From: an uncultured Bacilli bacterium
GTDB taxonomy: Bacteria; Bacillota_I; Bacilli_A; RF39; UBA660
Direction of reading: 5' to 3'
Length of the DNA stretch: 40,395 bases
Assembly: GCA_947626035.1 (NCBI GenBank)
Contig: CANQQR010000006.1
Coordinates: 1 to 40,395 of the forward strand
Shown here piece after piece: positions 27,937 to 37,789 of the stretch. The position numbers were made by a program, and so were the translations under genes. The notes below the pieces were generated by a model. It was not told the origin of the DNA and ran no database searches. It saw nothing but the letters and a program-made list of their open reading frames with translations. How positions within the stretch are numbered: position 1 is the stretch's first letter; the number at the start of each line of letters is the position of its first letter.

Positions 27937-29791
27937 AAAAGAAAACTCCTAACCCAACACAAAACATAAATAATGGTACAATTTCCTTAAAAGGAAAAGC
28001 ATAACTCAAAGTATCAGGAACTAAAACCTCTAACTCATCTTTCATAACACACTTAACAACTTCACCATTTTCTTTAATCTCAAAAAATAATTTCTCATTA
28101 TTTAAAAGATAGCCTAAAGGCGCTTCCTTTTCCAAAATATAATATTTTCCAACTGGTAACTCTTTAATAACTATATCTCCATTTACATCAGTTCTTCCAC
28201 TAAAAACTAAATTATCTTCTAAATCATATATCTCTATCAAAGTATCAGGTAAACCCTTTGACTCTACAAAATCAGTCTTCTTAAAATCTAACTCTCCCTT
28301 AGGAATATGATTAACTAAAGTTAAACTATATTCTACTTTTTCAGTATATTGGTCTATATAAAACAAATCAAAATAATATATCTCTAAATCAAGTACATGA
28401 CTACTATCTGTCTCTATCTCCTTTATATAATAACTTCCTAAATACAAATTATCAACATACGCTTCTCCCAAACTATCAGTAACAAGCACGCACACTAAAT
28501 CATCCTTAGAATAAACTAAATTTCCTAAAGAATCATAAATATCACTAAAAGCATAAAGCCCTAACTTAACATTAGGAAGTTCTATATTCGTATACGTATA
28601 CCCATCCTTTTCCTTAATAAGTTCTTCTCCAAACTTCTTAACATTAACTCTACCATAAACAGCCTTATTACTAAAATAAACTGTTAAAACCCCATCTACA
28701 ATATTTGAATTCTCATCAACACTAAACTCTACTACTTGATCATTCCACAAATACCCATCTATATAACTATCAACTTCTTCTAAAACATAAGTACCACTCT
28801 CTAAAAAAGACGTAAGAAAATAACCATCTTGATTAGTAGTAAACGTACACTCTGGGTTTTCACACACATAAGTACCTCTTACCTTATCATATATTTTAAA
28901 ACTAATATTACTTCTCTTAACAACTTGATTTGTATCATAATCTACTTTCACAACCTTAACTTTAGCACTCAAAACGTCCAAATTAATAACAGAATTAACT
29001 TCACTTTCTAATCTAAGACGTGCCATCTTTTGTGATAAACCATCACTTCCAAAATAAATAATAGTGTCTCCCTCTTGATAAACTTTCTTACTTAAAACAA
29101 CATTACCTCCACCACTTACTGGCGTAATATAAATACTGTTTCCATCTATTCTTACAATATTACCTCCATCATCACTCACTTCATACTCACTAAGTACATT
29201 ATTACTATCAGTTAAAACAATCTCCTTATTAACATAACCTTTAACACTAGTATTATCAAAAGATGGTTTCAAATAATGCCTATTAATAAGCTCTAATATT
29301 TGACCCTTTTCATAATCAACATTAATATTATCTCCCCATCCACTTGCTTGTGTCCAAAACTCAATAATTTGTCCACCAGTCTTTTCCCAAATAAGTGCTT
29401 GAGTAGCCATCCTATACCTGAGTGTTTGATGTCCTGGGTACTCATACCCATAATAAGCTACTAAAGAAATATAATCATTAATTTCTCTACTATAAGGCGA
29501 ATTAATAAACCCAAACTCTCCAACATAACTATCAGTAGTAATATGTGCTTCAGGTTCAATACAATAAACAACATCGCCATTCAAACTATAAAAACCTAAC
29601 TTATCAGACTGATAATCCTTTCCTCCTCCTCTTCTAGTAAACCACACATCATCATACTTAGTAATATCTAACTGTCCACTAGTAGTAGCATAAACTTTCT
29701 TCATATTAAAAAATATAACAAAAAGTAAAATACATACAAACAAAAACTTAAACTTAAAATATTCACAAATATATTGAACGCTCTTAATCAT
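27917..29791 (-). CDS. thioester-domain (TED) / SpaA-repeat surface adhesin
   Basis: Signal peptide, VVYCIEPEA ... RMATQALIWE Cys/Gln pair, several SpaA-like repeats (GKYYILEKEAPLGY), C-terminal VPDTL + TM + EEKFS. Confidence 0.85.
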   Translation of the reverse strand: MIKSVQYICEYFKFKFLFVCILLFVIFFNMKKVYATTSGQLDITKYDDVWFTRRGGGKDYQSDKLGFYSLNGDVVYCIEPEAHITTDSYVGEFGFINSPYSREINDYISLVAYYGYEYPGHQTLRYRMATQALIWEKTGGQIIEFWTQASGWGDNINVDYEKGQILELINRHYLKPSFDNTSVKGYVNKEIVLTDSNNVLSEYEVSDDGGNIVRIDGNSIYITPVSGGGNVVLSKKVYQEGDTIIYFGSDGLSQKMARLRLESEVNSVINLDVLSAKVKVVKVDYDTNQVVKRSNISFKIYDKVRGTYVCENPECTFTTNQDGYFLTSFLESGTYVLEEVDSYIDGYLWNDQVVEFSVDENSNIVDGVLTVYFSNKAVYGRVNVKKFGEELIKEKDGYTYTNIELPNVKLGLYAFSDIYDSLGNLVYSKDDLVCVLVTDSLGEAYVDNLYLGSYYIKEIETDSSHVLDLEIYYFDLFYIDQYTEKVEYSLTLVNHIPKGELDFKKTDFVESKGLPDTLIEIYDLEDNLVFSGRTDVNGDIVIKELPVGKYYILEKEAPLGYLLNNEKLFFEIKENGEVVKCVMKDELEVLVPDTLSYAFPFKEIVPLFMFCVGLGVFFYEEKFS

Positions 29792-29880
29792 AAACCCTCC
29801 AATCTTCATAACTTTCATTCATACACATCAATCCTTTCTTTATAAGGGAATTATTTCCCCCTCTAATTACTTATACGACA

Positions 29881-29915
29881 AAAAAACAATAAAACGCTTT
29901 TAATTTTATTGTTTT
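29881..29915 (-). terminator. intrinsic terminator
   Basis: Minus strand AAAACAATAAAAT-taaaagcg-TTTTATTGTTTTTTT. Confidence 0.7.
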
Positions 29916-29937
29916 ACACATAGTTTACAAAAAGAAA

Positions 29938-29961
29938 AACCCTGAGCTTACCCAAGGTTCT
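29938..29961 (-). terminator. terminator of the 29968..31455 gene
   Basis: Minus strand CCTTGGG-taag-CTCAGGG + T5. Confidence 0.6.
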
Positions 29962-29967
29962 ACTAAA

Positions 29968-31455
29968 TTACTCTAAAAAGTCAATAGATTCAACAGCATT
30001 ATCTTGACTAGAATTATTATCATCATACATACTACTTACTTCTTGCAAAATATCTTTTTCATCTTCCAAAGTCTCTACTTCCTCTTCATCATCCTCTTCT
30101 ACCACTGGCATTTGCTTTGGTGTATAACCTTTACTTTGAACTTTAGTAGTACTATCGTCTCCCTTATTCCATAAACTAATAACTTCATCTTTAATAACAT
30201 CTACATTAACATATAAATATTGTTGCTCATTTAACAAACTCTCAATTCTATTAGAATAAACTAAGAAATTAACCTTATCAGCAAACTTATTCATATTATC
30301 AAAAGCTTTATTATTATTTAATTTATCATGAATAATCTCTAAACTTCTCTCTTCACTAGCCATCTCAGCATTAATATTAGTATGATTAATATCTAAATTC
30401 TTAATCTCATCCTTAAATGCTTGAATATCAGAATTATACTTATTCTCTAAGAACTTATCATCAACAATCTCACTTCTTAAATCATTAACACTCTTCTTAT
30501 AATCCTCTTCTTCAACAATTAAATTAGACTCATTATATAAAACGCTAACTAAATAATCAAGCTTATCTTCCTTTTGATTAATCTCTTTATGAACACCATC
30601 ATATAACTTCTTAGACTCATCAATCAAAACTCTTAACTCTTCTTTTCTCTTCTCAATACCCTCTAAAGTCTTCTTAAATGTATCTAATCTACTATTATGA
30701 TATTTCTCCTTTTGAAACAAACTTTGTCTAATCTCTTCACTACTATACTCATTATTCTCCAAATTAGTAGAAGACTCTCTCTTCATAGTAGTATACTTAT
30801 CCATTAACTCAAATATATTAGAATCCTTAACTTCTCCATTAGTCCTATCATACTCAGTTCTAGCCAAATTAAGAAGTAACTCAAATTGACCATTAACCTC
30901 TTCAAAAGACTTATTATCTTTAAAAGCATCAAGTAACTTATTACCTAATATAACTGGATTATTATACTTAACCTCTAAACTAGCATTAACCTCATTAAGC
31001 TCATCTTGTAAAACAGCTAAAGTAACCTCATCCTTAGTCTTCATACCTGAATCAAAATAAGCCTTATTAACTATCTTTAAATTCACAAGCTCTAATAACT
31101 CATTAACCTTATCAATCTCTAAAGTTAAAATTGCCTTATCGCCAGTAAGCTTACGCTTAGTACCTAACTTAGTATTTTTATCATTTAACTTAGCATCCAA
31201 ATCAGCCAAACTATTCTTAAGTCCTTTTAAAGTCTCCTCTAAATAAGTCTTCTCATCCTCATCCTTAACTTTCTCTTCCTTATCAACATAAGGATTTGTA
31301 TCTAAAGTATTCTTTAAAGACTCAATCTCACTCTCCAAATATTTCTTTCTCTCTTCAAGAAAATCAATATCTTCTTCAACTTTCAAATCACTTAACTTAT
31401 AACCTGCTTTTTTAACTAAAATTCCTATTAAATCTTCCAATGCTCTATAATTCAT
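29968..31455 (-). CDS. large coiled-coil protein, paralogue of the next gene
   Basis: MNYRALEDLIGILVKKAGY; NKLLDAFKDNKSFEEVNGQFELLLNLA; VNVDVIKDEVISLWNKGDD. Confidence 0.75.
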   Translation of the reverse strand: MNYRALEDLIGILVKKAGYKLSDLKVEEDIDFLEERKKYLESEIESLKNTLDTNPYVDKEEKVKDEDEKTYLEETLKGLKNSLADLDAKLNDKNTKLGTKRKLTGDKAILTLEIDKVNELLELVNLKIVNKAYFDSGMKTKDEVTLAVLQDELNEVNASLEVKYNNPVILGNKLLDAFKDNKSFEEVNGQFELLLNLARTEYDRTNGEVKDSNIFELMDKYTTMKRESSTNLENNEYSSEEIRQSLFQKEKYHNSRLDTFKKTLEGIEKRKEELRVLIDESKKLYDGVHKEINQKEDKLDYLVSVLYNESNLIVEEEDYKKSVNDLRSEIVDDKFLENKYNSDIQAFKDEIKNLDINHTNINAEMASEERSLEIIHDKLNNNKAFDNMNKFADKVNFLVYSNRIESLLNEQQYLYVNVDVIKDEVISLWNKGDDSTTKVQSKGYTPKQMPVVEEDDEEEVETLEDEKDILQEVSSMYDDNNSSQDNAVESIDFLE

Positions 31456-31461
31456 TTATCT

Positions 31462-32832
31462 TCACCAATCCAATTCCATTTTATTATTTTCTTCTTTATT
31501 TATATCATCATCATCATCATCAGTTAATAAACTGTCAATTTTATCTAAAACTTCTTCATTCTCTTTAATAATTTCTTGTTCTGTACTCTCTAAAGTAGAA
31601 CTTTGTGGTTGTTCTTCCTTTTTATCTAAATTACTAGACAAATCTAACTTTTCTAAATCTCTTGAAGCTTTATTTATCTCTTCTTGAAATTCATCTAAAA
31701 TATCTTTTCTAGAAGACGGTATAACCTTTTCTTTAACCTCTATAACAGGCTCCTTTTCTTCACTATCTTCTATCAAGACTTCTTTCTTATCTTCCTTCTT
31801 ATCTACAAAAACATTACCGCTACCTTTATTCCATTCCTTAATAAGTTCTTCTTTTACTTTAATAGCATCGACATAAATAACATCCTTTTTATTATTTAAT
31901 GACTCAATCTCAAGTCTCATAATCTCACTATTATTAACATCAATCATCTTTAAAGTATTATTATCATACTTATTCTCTTCTATCTTAGTATTTATATTAT
32001 TAAGTTTAGTATTAGCGCGTGTCCTTTCAATCTCAAACTTACTTTTTCTCTCACTAATATTATCTTTACTCTTCTTTACCTCTTCAAGCATACTTTGTGT
32101 TTTAGAAAGTAAATCATTTGATTTATCTAACTTCTCTTTTGTCTCAGTCCTTGCAATCTCTAACTTTTGCCACACGTCTGTAGTAACATCACTATTTATA
32201 GAAGAATTAACAACTTTATCTATCTTATCTAAATCAATCTTTAACTTAGAAATATATTCTTTTATCTTAGACTCAATACCAACTTCTTTAATCTCTACTT
32301 CCCTAAGTCCTGCTAATTCATTATCTAAAGAAGTAACCTCATTTTCTAAAGAAGTTAACTTATTTTCTAAATAAGACTTATACTTTAAATCCATTTCCTT
32401 TTCATCAAGATTAGCATAACTAGTATTAGAAATCTTATCATTAAGTTCTTTATATTCCTTATTAAGTTTCTTTAAATCTTCATAAACAGAAGTAACAGTA
32501 ATATCTTGAGTTCCTTTAAGTGCTAGATTCCCTAAAAGATCAATTCGTGCTTTAACACTATTATAATCTTTTCCCTCCTCATAAGCTTTTAAAAGACTCT
32601 TACCAACAATTTCGGCATTATTTTCCCAATTAGCTTGTCTAACTTTTAAATTCTCAATCAGGCTATTTATCGTTTTCTTATCTTTTGAATGTCCTTTTTC
32701 TCTAGCTAACTCTGATAAACTATTCTTAGTTTTCTCTAGTTCTACCTCACTATAATCTTTATGAACATCAAATCCAGCCTTCTTGACTAAAAGCTCTACA
32801 AGACTAACAACAGCCTCGTAATTTGCATTCAT
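31462..32832 (-). CDS. large coiled-coil protein, paralogue of the previous gene
   Basis: MNANYEAVVSLVELLVKKAGF; GKSLLKAYEEGKDYNSVKARIDLLGNLA; VDAIKVKEELIKEWNKGSG. Confidence 0.75.
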   Translation of the reverse strand: MNANYEAVVSLVELLVKKAGFDVHKDYSEVELEKTKNSLSELAREKGHSKDKKTINSLIENLKVRQANWENNAEIVGKSLLKAYEEGKDYNSVKARIDLLGNLALKGTQDITVTSVYEDLKKLNKEYKELNDKISNTSYANLDEKEMDLKYKSYLENKLTSLENEVTSLDNELAGLREVEIKEVGIESKIKEYISKLKIDLDKIDKVVNSSINSDVTTDVWQKLEIARTETKEKLDKSNDLLSKTQSMLEEVKKSKDNISERKSKFEIERTRANTKLNNINTKIEENKYDNNTLKMIDVNNSEIMRLEIESLNNKKDVIYVDAIKVKEELIKEWNKGSGNVFVDKKEDKKEVLIEDSEEKEPVIEVKEKVIPSSRKDILDEFQEEINKASRDLEKLDLSSNLDKKEEQPQSSTLESTEQEIIKENEEVLDKIDSLLTDDDDDDINKEENNKMELDW

Positions 32833-32974
32833 CTCCAACCACCTTATTTTTCTATTAATATAATAACACATGGGTCAAACTTTTACAACATCTTTTTAAA
32901 GAAAAAATTACTTTACAAAACAAAAAATATATAATATAATAACAAATCGTGCAAAAAGAAAAGGGGTTTTTATT

Positions 32975-33655
32975 ATGTCAAATATAATTAAAAATTTGCC
33001 ACACGATACAAACTATCTAATATCTTCTTTTGTATCTAGTGATGGCATATTACATAGAATATATTTATCAAAATCATACTTTACTCTAGGACAAAGAGAT
33101 CAATACTTTTTAAAACTAATGAGAATTTCGCCTGACTTTGATATGAGATGTGAAGCATACATATATTTTTACATAAATCAAATCAAAAACAGTACTGAAT
33201 TTATAGGTGCATTTACTGACTATCAAAACAGAAACAAAGGATACGCGTCATTATTATTTTCTAGTTACATAAAACTATGCTTAGACGAAGGAATAAATGA
33301 ATTCACAACAAACAGAAAACAACGTAAACCTTTCTTATTATATATGCTAAAAACTTACTTTTATGAACTTAAAAACATAAACCTATATGAAGTAAGTCCT
33401 AATCTAATTTACATTTGTAAAAAGAATAATGATACAAAAAAATATCTGTTATTTAAAAACAAAGGCCAAGAAGAAACATTTAAACATGGTAAAATAATGG
33501 AACACGATAACTACTACATACTAGACTTTAAAGACGAAGACACTATTATCTTAGATAAAATTTTATTATCACAAATATACAGACTAGACCCAAGTAGCCA
33601 AACAGAAGCATATCAAAAAAGTATCAGTGTTTTAAAAAGACATATAGACAAGTAA
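32975..33655 (+). CDS. GNAT-like acetyltransferase (tentative)
   Basis: FIGAFTDYQNRNKGYASLLFSSYIKLCLDEGINEFTT resembles a GNAT acetyl-CoA-binding segment. Confidence 0.5.
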   Translation: MSNIIKNLPHDTNYLISSFVSSDGILHRIYLSKSYFTLGQRDQYFLKLMRISPDFDMRCEAYIYFYINQIKNSTEFIGAFTDYQNRNKGYASLLFSSYIKLCLDEGINEFTTNRKQRKPFLLYMLKTYFYELKNINLYEVSPNLIYICKKNNDTKKYLLFKNKGQEETFKHGKIMEHDNYYILDFKDEDTIILDKILLSQIYRLDPSSQTEAYQKSISVLKRHIDK

Positions 33656-33672
33656 CAAAACTACTTGTCTAT
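33644..33672. terminator. bidirectional terminator between convergent genes, containing both stop codons
   Basis: ATAGACAAGTA-acaaaac-TACTTGTCTAT, 11-bp perfect stem. Confidence 0.7.
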
Positions 33673-34424
33673 TTATCTTTCTTAGAAAATCCTTCTAATG
33701 CCTTTAAAACTTCAATTGGTAAAGCAAAAATAACAGTATTAGACTGATCACTACTTAAATCATTTATAGTTTCCAAAGTTCTAAGATGTAAAGCTCCAGG
33801 TACACTACTTAAATTACTAGCTGCTTTCTTTAAGTTTTCACTTGCCTCAACTTCGCCATGTGCTTTAGTAATAACTGCTTGTTTCTCCCTTTCAGCTTCT
33901 GCTACACGCGCAATTACTCTCTTCATTTCTTCTGGTAAACTAATATCTTTAAGTTCTACATTCTCAACTTTTATTCCCCATGGATCAGTTGCATCATCAA
34001 CAACCTTACATATAGTAGTACTTATCTTATCTCTTTCACTAAGTAACTCATCAAGACTAACAGAACCAACAGTATTTCTCATAGTCGTTTGTGCAAGTTG
34101 ACTAACAGCATAATTAAAATGTTCAACTGCAAGAATAGCTTTAGAAGCATCAAATATTTTATAATACAAAACTGCATTAATTTTAACAGACACATTATCT
34201 TTAGTAATAGCTTCTTGTTCAGGAACATCTACTGCCTTAGTACGTATATCTACTTTACTAAAACTTTCAATAACAGGTAAAACTATATTCCAACCTGGAT
34301 TCATAATACTATGATACTTTCCAAACCTAAACTTAATACCTCTTTCATATTCATTAATTTGCTTAATTGAAGTTACGAAAAACACAATAGCCAAAACAAT
34401 CAAAATCATAATCACCTCACTCAC
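33669..34424 (-). CDS. SPFH/band 7 (slipin/stomatin-like) protein
   Basis: INEYERGIKFRFGKYHSIMNPGWNIVLPVIESFSKVDIRTKAVDVPEQEAITKDNVSVKINAVLYYKI. Confidence 0.95.
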   Translation of the reverse strand: MSEVIMILIVLAIVFFVTSIKQINEYERGIKFRFGKYHSIMNPGWNIVLPVIESFSKVDIRTKAVDVPEQEAITKDNVSVKINAVLYYKIFDASKAILAVEHFNYAVSQLAQTTMRNTVGSVSLDELLSERDKISTTICKVVDDATDPWGIKVENVELKDISLPEEMKRVIARVAEAEREKQAVITKAHGEVEASENLKKAASNLSSVPGALHLRTLETINDLSSDQSNTVIFALPIEVLKALEGFSKKDK

Positions 34425-35493
34425 CTCCTTCTAATTTATCTTGAATATTTACATTACTAATAGAATCAAATCTTTTTGTAATTTTATCAGTAGTAATGTG
34501 AATATCTCTAACATCTTTACTAACAGTTTCAATATGTGAACTTAACTTATCCCATCTATCTTTATACCTCAAAAATTCTTCTCCAAGTTTATTAAGTTCA
34601 CTATGTATAACCCCAGCATACTTATCTCTCTCAATTCCCATCAAAATAGCTTCAATAACAGTAAGAAGTGACATAAGTGTAGTAGGACTTGCAATATAAA
34701 CATGTTTTTGATAAGCATAATTAACAAGCGCACTGTGATAAGCATTAATCTCAGCAAAAATTGCTTCAGCAGGTAAAAACATAATTGCTTGTTCACTAGT
34801 TTCGCCATTAATTATATACTTATTACTAATCGCATCAATATGTTTCTTAACATCAAACTCAAATAATCTTTCTCTTCTCTTTCTTTCTTCTAAAGTAATA
34901 CCCTTTTCTAACATATACCTATAATTCTCTAAAGGAAACTTACTATCTATACAAATATCTCCAAGAGGTTTAGGTGCATGCACTATAGCATCTGCTATAA
35001 CCCCTGTACTAAGAGTATATTGTATTTGATAAATTTTATCATTACTTTCTCCAAAAATACTACTCAAAATATGATTTAAATTAACCTCGCCAAAAATTCC
35101 TCTACTCTTTTTATCAGTTAACACAACTTGTAAACTAACAATATCATTACTAAGATTATCAATCTTCTTCTGTGCTTCATCAATTCTTGCAAGCCTCTCT
35201 AAAACATTATTAAAAGTCTTATTAGTCCTTTCAAAATTAACATCTAATCTCTCATTAACCCTATCATTAATCTCTCTAAGTTTTTCTTCCATCCTATCAT
35301 TCATATTATTAAAGTCACTCGTTAAAACACGTGAAAAATCTAACTTAAAATCTCCAATTTCTTTAACAATATCAGTCTCTATCTTACTCATAGTTAAAGT
35401 AATATCACTTTCATTTACTTTTTTAATTTTAAAAATTAAAACAACTACTAATATAATAATTATAATTAAAAGTAAAATTATTAAATATTCCAT
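34417..35493 (-). CDS. rmuC: DNA recombination protein RmuC
   Basis: N-terminal TM, coiled coil, GIFGEVNLNHILSSIF, DICIDSKFPLENY, FLPAEAIFAEI. Confidence 0.95.
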   Translation of the reverse strand: MEYLIILLLIIIIILVVVLIFKIKKVNESDITLTMSKIETDIVKEIGDFKLDFSRVLTSDFNNMNDRMEEKLREINDRVNERLDVNFERTNKTFNNVLERLARIDEAQKKIDNLSNDIVSLQVVLTDKKSRGIFGEVNLNHILSSIFGESNDKIYQIQYTLSTGVIADAIVHAPKPLGDICIDSKFPLENYRYMLEKGITLEERKRRERLFEFDVKKHIDAISNKYIINGETSEQAIMFLPAEAIFAEINAYHSALVNYAYQKHVYIASPTTLMSLLTVIEAILMGIERDKYAGVIHSELNKLGEEFLRYKDRWDKLSSHIETVSKDVRDIHITTDKITKRFDSISNVNIQDKLEGGE

Positions 35494-35658
35494 AACTACT
35501 TCTCCTCTTACTAATAAAACCATTATAGCACACTTCCATTTGCTAATAAAACAACTTTTAAACCATTTACATACAAAGAACAAACTAATCTAACTTTTGC
35601 AACAGCTGTTGCAAAATTCAAAAAAACTCTAAAACTAGAGCTTTTTCACAACAAAATG

Positions 35659-36681
35659 CTAGTCATCAATATCAATATGAAGATTAATATCATCCTCAGT
35701 TGGAAGTTCCTTAGTCAAATCCTCAGGTAAATATTTTGAAATTTCATAAGAGCTAACTCCAATAGGTTGGTCTACACCATTTAATGAATATTGGGCTGTT
35801 AATTTATCTTTATCTTTGCAAAGTATTAAACCAATTGATGGATTATCAAACTCACCCTTTAAAATATCATTAACAGCATTAAGATAAAAATTCATTTTTC
35901 CAACATATTCTGGCTTAAAACTATTTGCTTTTAACTCTACAACAACATAACATCTTAACTTCAAATGATAAAACAATAAATCAATAAAATAATCCTCATC
36001 CCCAACAGATATTTTATACTGATTTCCAACAAAACTAAATCCATTCCCTAACTCTAATAAAACATCACGTATTTTCTCTATCATAGCATTTTCTAATGTC
36101 TTTTCTTTATAATCCTCTTTTAAAGTTATGAAATCAAATATATAAGGATCCTTTACTATATTATTTACTAAATCACTATTAGGACTTGGTAATGTAATAG
36201 CAAAATTATTAGCACTTTTTCCTATTCTTAAATGATATTGACTGTCAATTTGGTGAAGCAAAACACTTCTGCTCCATCCATATTCTAATGTAGCTTTAGC
36301 ATAAAGTTCACGTATTTCCTTACTTTTAAACTTTTCAATTAATAATAAATTATGACCCCAAGGCAAATTAGTAACAAGTTGTAACATTTCCTCATCATTT
36401 TTATATTCATCATAAAACAACTTCATATAATTTAAATTTCTTTCAGAAAAGCCTTTCATATAAGGAAACTCTAATTTTAATTCTGTAGAAATATTCTTTA
36501 TAAAATTTTGACCATATTCATTCTTTTCAGAAATAATTTTACCCAACCTAAAATAAAGCATTATTAAATTTTTATTAGCCTCTAACATTGTTTTAGTTTG
36601 ACTATTCTTAATTTCATCTTTTATATTTGAAACTACTTCTTTAAAATCATTTTGTAACATTTTAATCATCCCCTCATACAA
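35659..36681 (-). CDS. YhcG-type PDDEXK nuclease (DUF1016)
   Basis: FSERNLNYMKLFYDEY, LPWGHNLLLIEK, DYFIDLLFYHLKLRCYVVVELK. Confidence 0.93.
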   Translation of the reverse strand: MYEGMIKMLQNDFKEVVSNIKDEIKNSQTKTMLEANKNLIMLYFRLGKIISEKNEYGQNFIKNISTELKLEFPYMKGFSERNLNYMKLFYDEYKNDEEMLQLVTNLPWGHNLLLIEKFKSKEIRELYAKATLEYGWSRSVLLHQIDSQYHLRIGKSANNFAITLPSPNSDLVNNIVKDPYIFDFITLKEDYKEKTLENAMIEKIRDVLLELGNGFSFVGNQYKISVGDEDYFIDLLFYHLKLRCYVVVELKANSFKPEYVGKMNFYLNAVNDILKGEFDNPSIGLILCKDKDKLTAQYSLNGVDQPIGVSSYEISKYLPEDLTKELPTEDDINLHIDIDD

Positions 36682-36717
36682 CTATTATTATAAGTTCATT
36701 TCTAACAAGATATTTTT

Positions 36718-36753
36718 ATTATATCACATTAATATTTATCGTACAAGTGTTTT
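36718..36753 (-). promoter_or_regulatory. promoter of the YhcG-type gene with shared 19-nt element
   Basis: AAAACAC-TTGTAC-17 nt-TATAAT on the minus strand. Confidence 0.65.
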
Positions 36754-36850
36754 TGTTATTTTTTAATTAAGGCAATTTCGCCATAATTAAAATCAACCAT
36801 AAATTCAGCAATCAAATTTTGTCTTAACAAAAAAATAACTTAAACCTAAG

Positions 36851-37432
36851 TTATCTTATCTTAAACTTCTTAGAAAGCATAAAACTAATTAAATAAACAA
36901 CAACTAATATAACACCAACCCTAACTAATATAATAGGATTCTTTAAACTATCAATTAAACTAGTACCAATATAACCCCAAAAATACACAAGTGAAACTTT
37001 ACCAATAACTAAAGCAAGAAAAAATTTTTTAAAATCAACTCTTGAAATACCTGAAGCAATATTAATAAGAAAAGCAGGTGTAAAAGGAATAGCAATAAGC
37101 GTAACTAAATTTGCAAAACTAATATTACTAACTAAATCTAAAAACTTACCTAACTTATCATTACTCTTAAATCTATTATATAACCTATCTGAAACACCAT
37201 TTCTAAATATATAATAAGACATCACACACCCTATAACGGTACACACCCAAGATATAATAAACCCTAAAAAATTACCAAAAGTAATAAAATTCAAAGTAAT
37301 AAAAACAGAAAGCGGTAAAATAGGAATAATAGACTCAAACAAAATAAAAACACACCCAAGTACTGCTCCAAAACTTCCTAACATTGCTAATAAATTTGTA
37401 ATTAACGAATCAATTGCTTCAAATATTTCCAT
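36851..37432 (-). CDS. DedA/VTT (TVP38/TMEM64-like) membrane protein
   Basis: Multiple TM; FVITLNFITFGNFLGFIISWVCTVIGCVMSYYIFR; ANLVTLIAIPFTPAFLINIASGISRV. Confidence 0.8.
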   Translation of the reverse strand: MEIFEAIDSLITNLLAMLGSFGAVLGCVFILFESIIPILPLSVFITLNFITFGNFLGFIISWVCTVIGCVMSYYIFRNGVSDRLYNRFKSNDKLGKFLDLVSNISFANLVTLIAIPFTPAFLINIASGISRVDFKKFFLALVIGKVSLVYFWGYIGTSLIDSLKNPIILVRVGVILVVVYLISFMLSKKFKIR

Positions 37433-37477
37433 AAATAAAATTACCTCTTTATCAAATACAATTATAAACTATTATTT

Positions 37478-37747
37478 CTAAATTTCAAGTAATATCACAT
37501 CATACCCCAAATAACTAAGAACCATAACTGCTCTTTTACTTAACTTTCCACTCTTACAATAAATATAATACCTACTATTCTTATTTAAATAACTTCTATA
37601 ATTTTGTATCAAATCATCATAAGGAATATTAATTGAATTATTAATATGACCTAATCTATAACTGTAACTATCTTGTACATCTATTATTTTTACACCTCTT
37701 TTAAATTTTATACTATCATACTTAACAGAATTCATAAACATCACCAA
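37478..37747 (-). CDS. rhodanese-like domain protein
   Basis: IIDVQDSYSYRLGHINNSINIPYDDL ... YYIYCKSGKLSKRAVMVLSYLGYDV. Confidence 0.88.
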   Translation of the reverse strand: MVMFMNSVKYDSIKFKRGVKIIDVQDSYSYRLGHINNSINIPYDDLIQNYRSYLNKNSRYYIYCKSGKLSKRAVMVLSYLGYDVILLEI

Positions 37748-37789
37748 TATATAATATGAAAAAAAGAAAAATAGTTCACATCTAATGAA

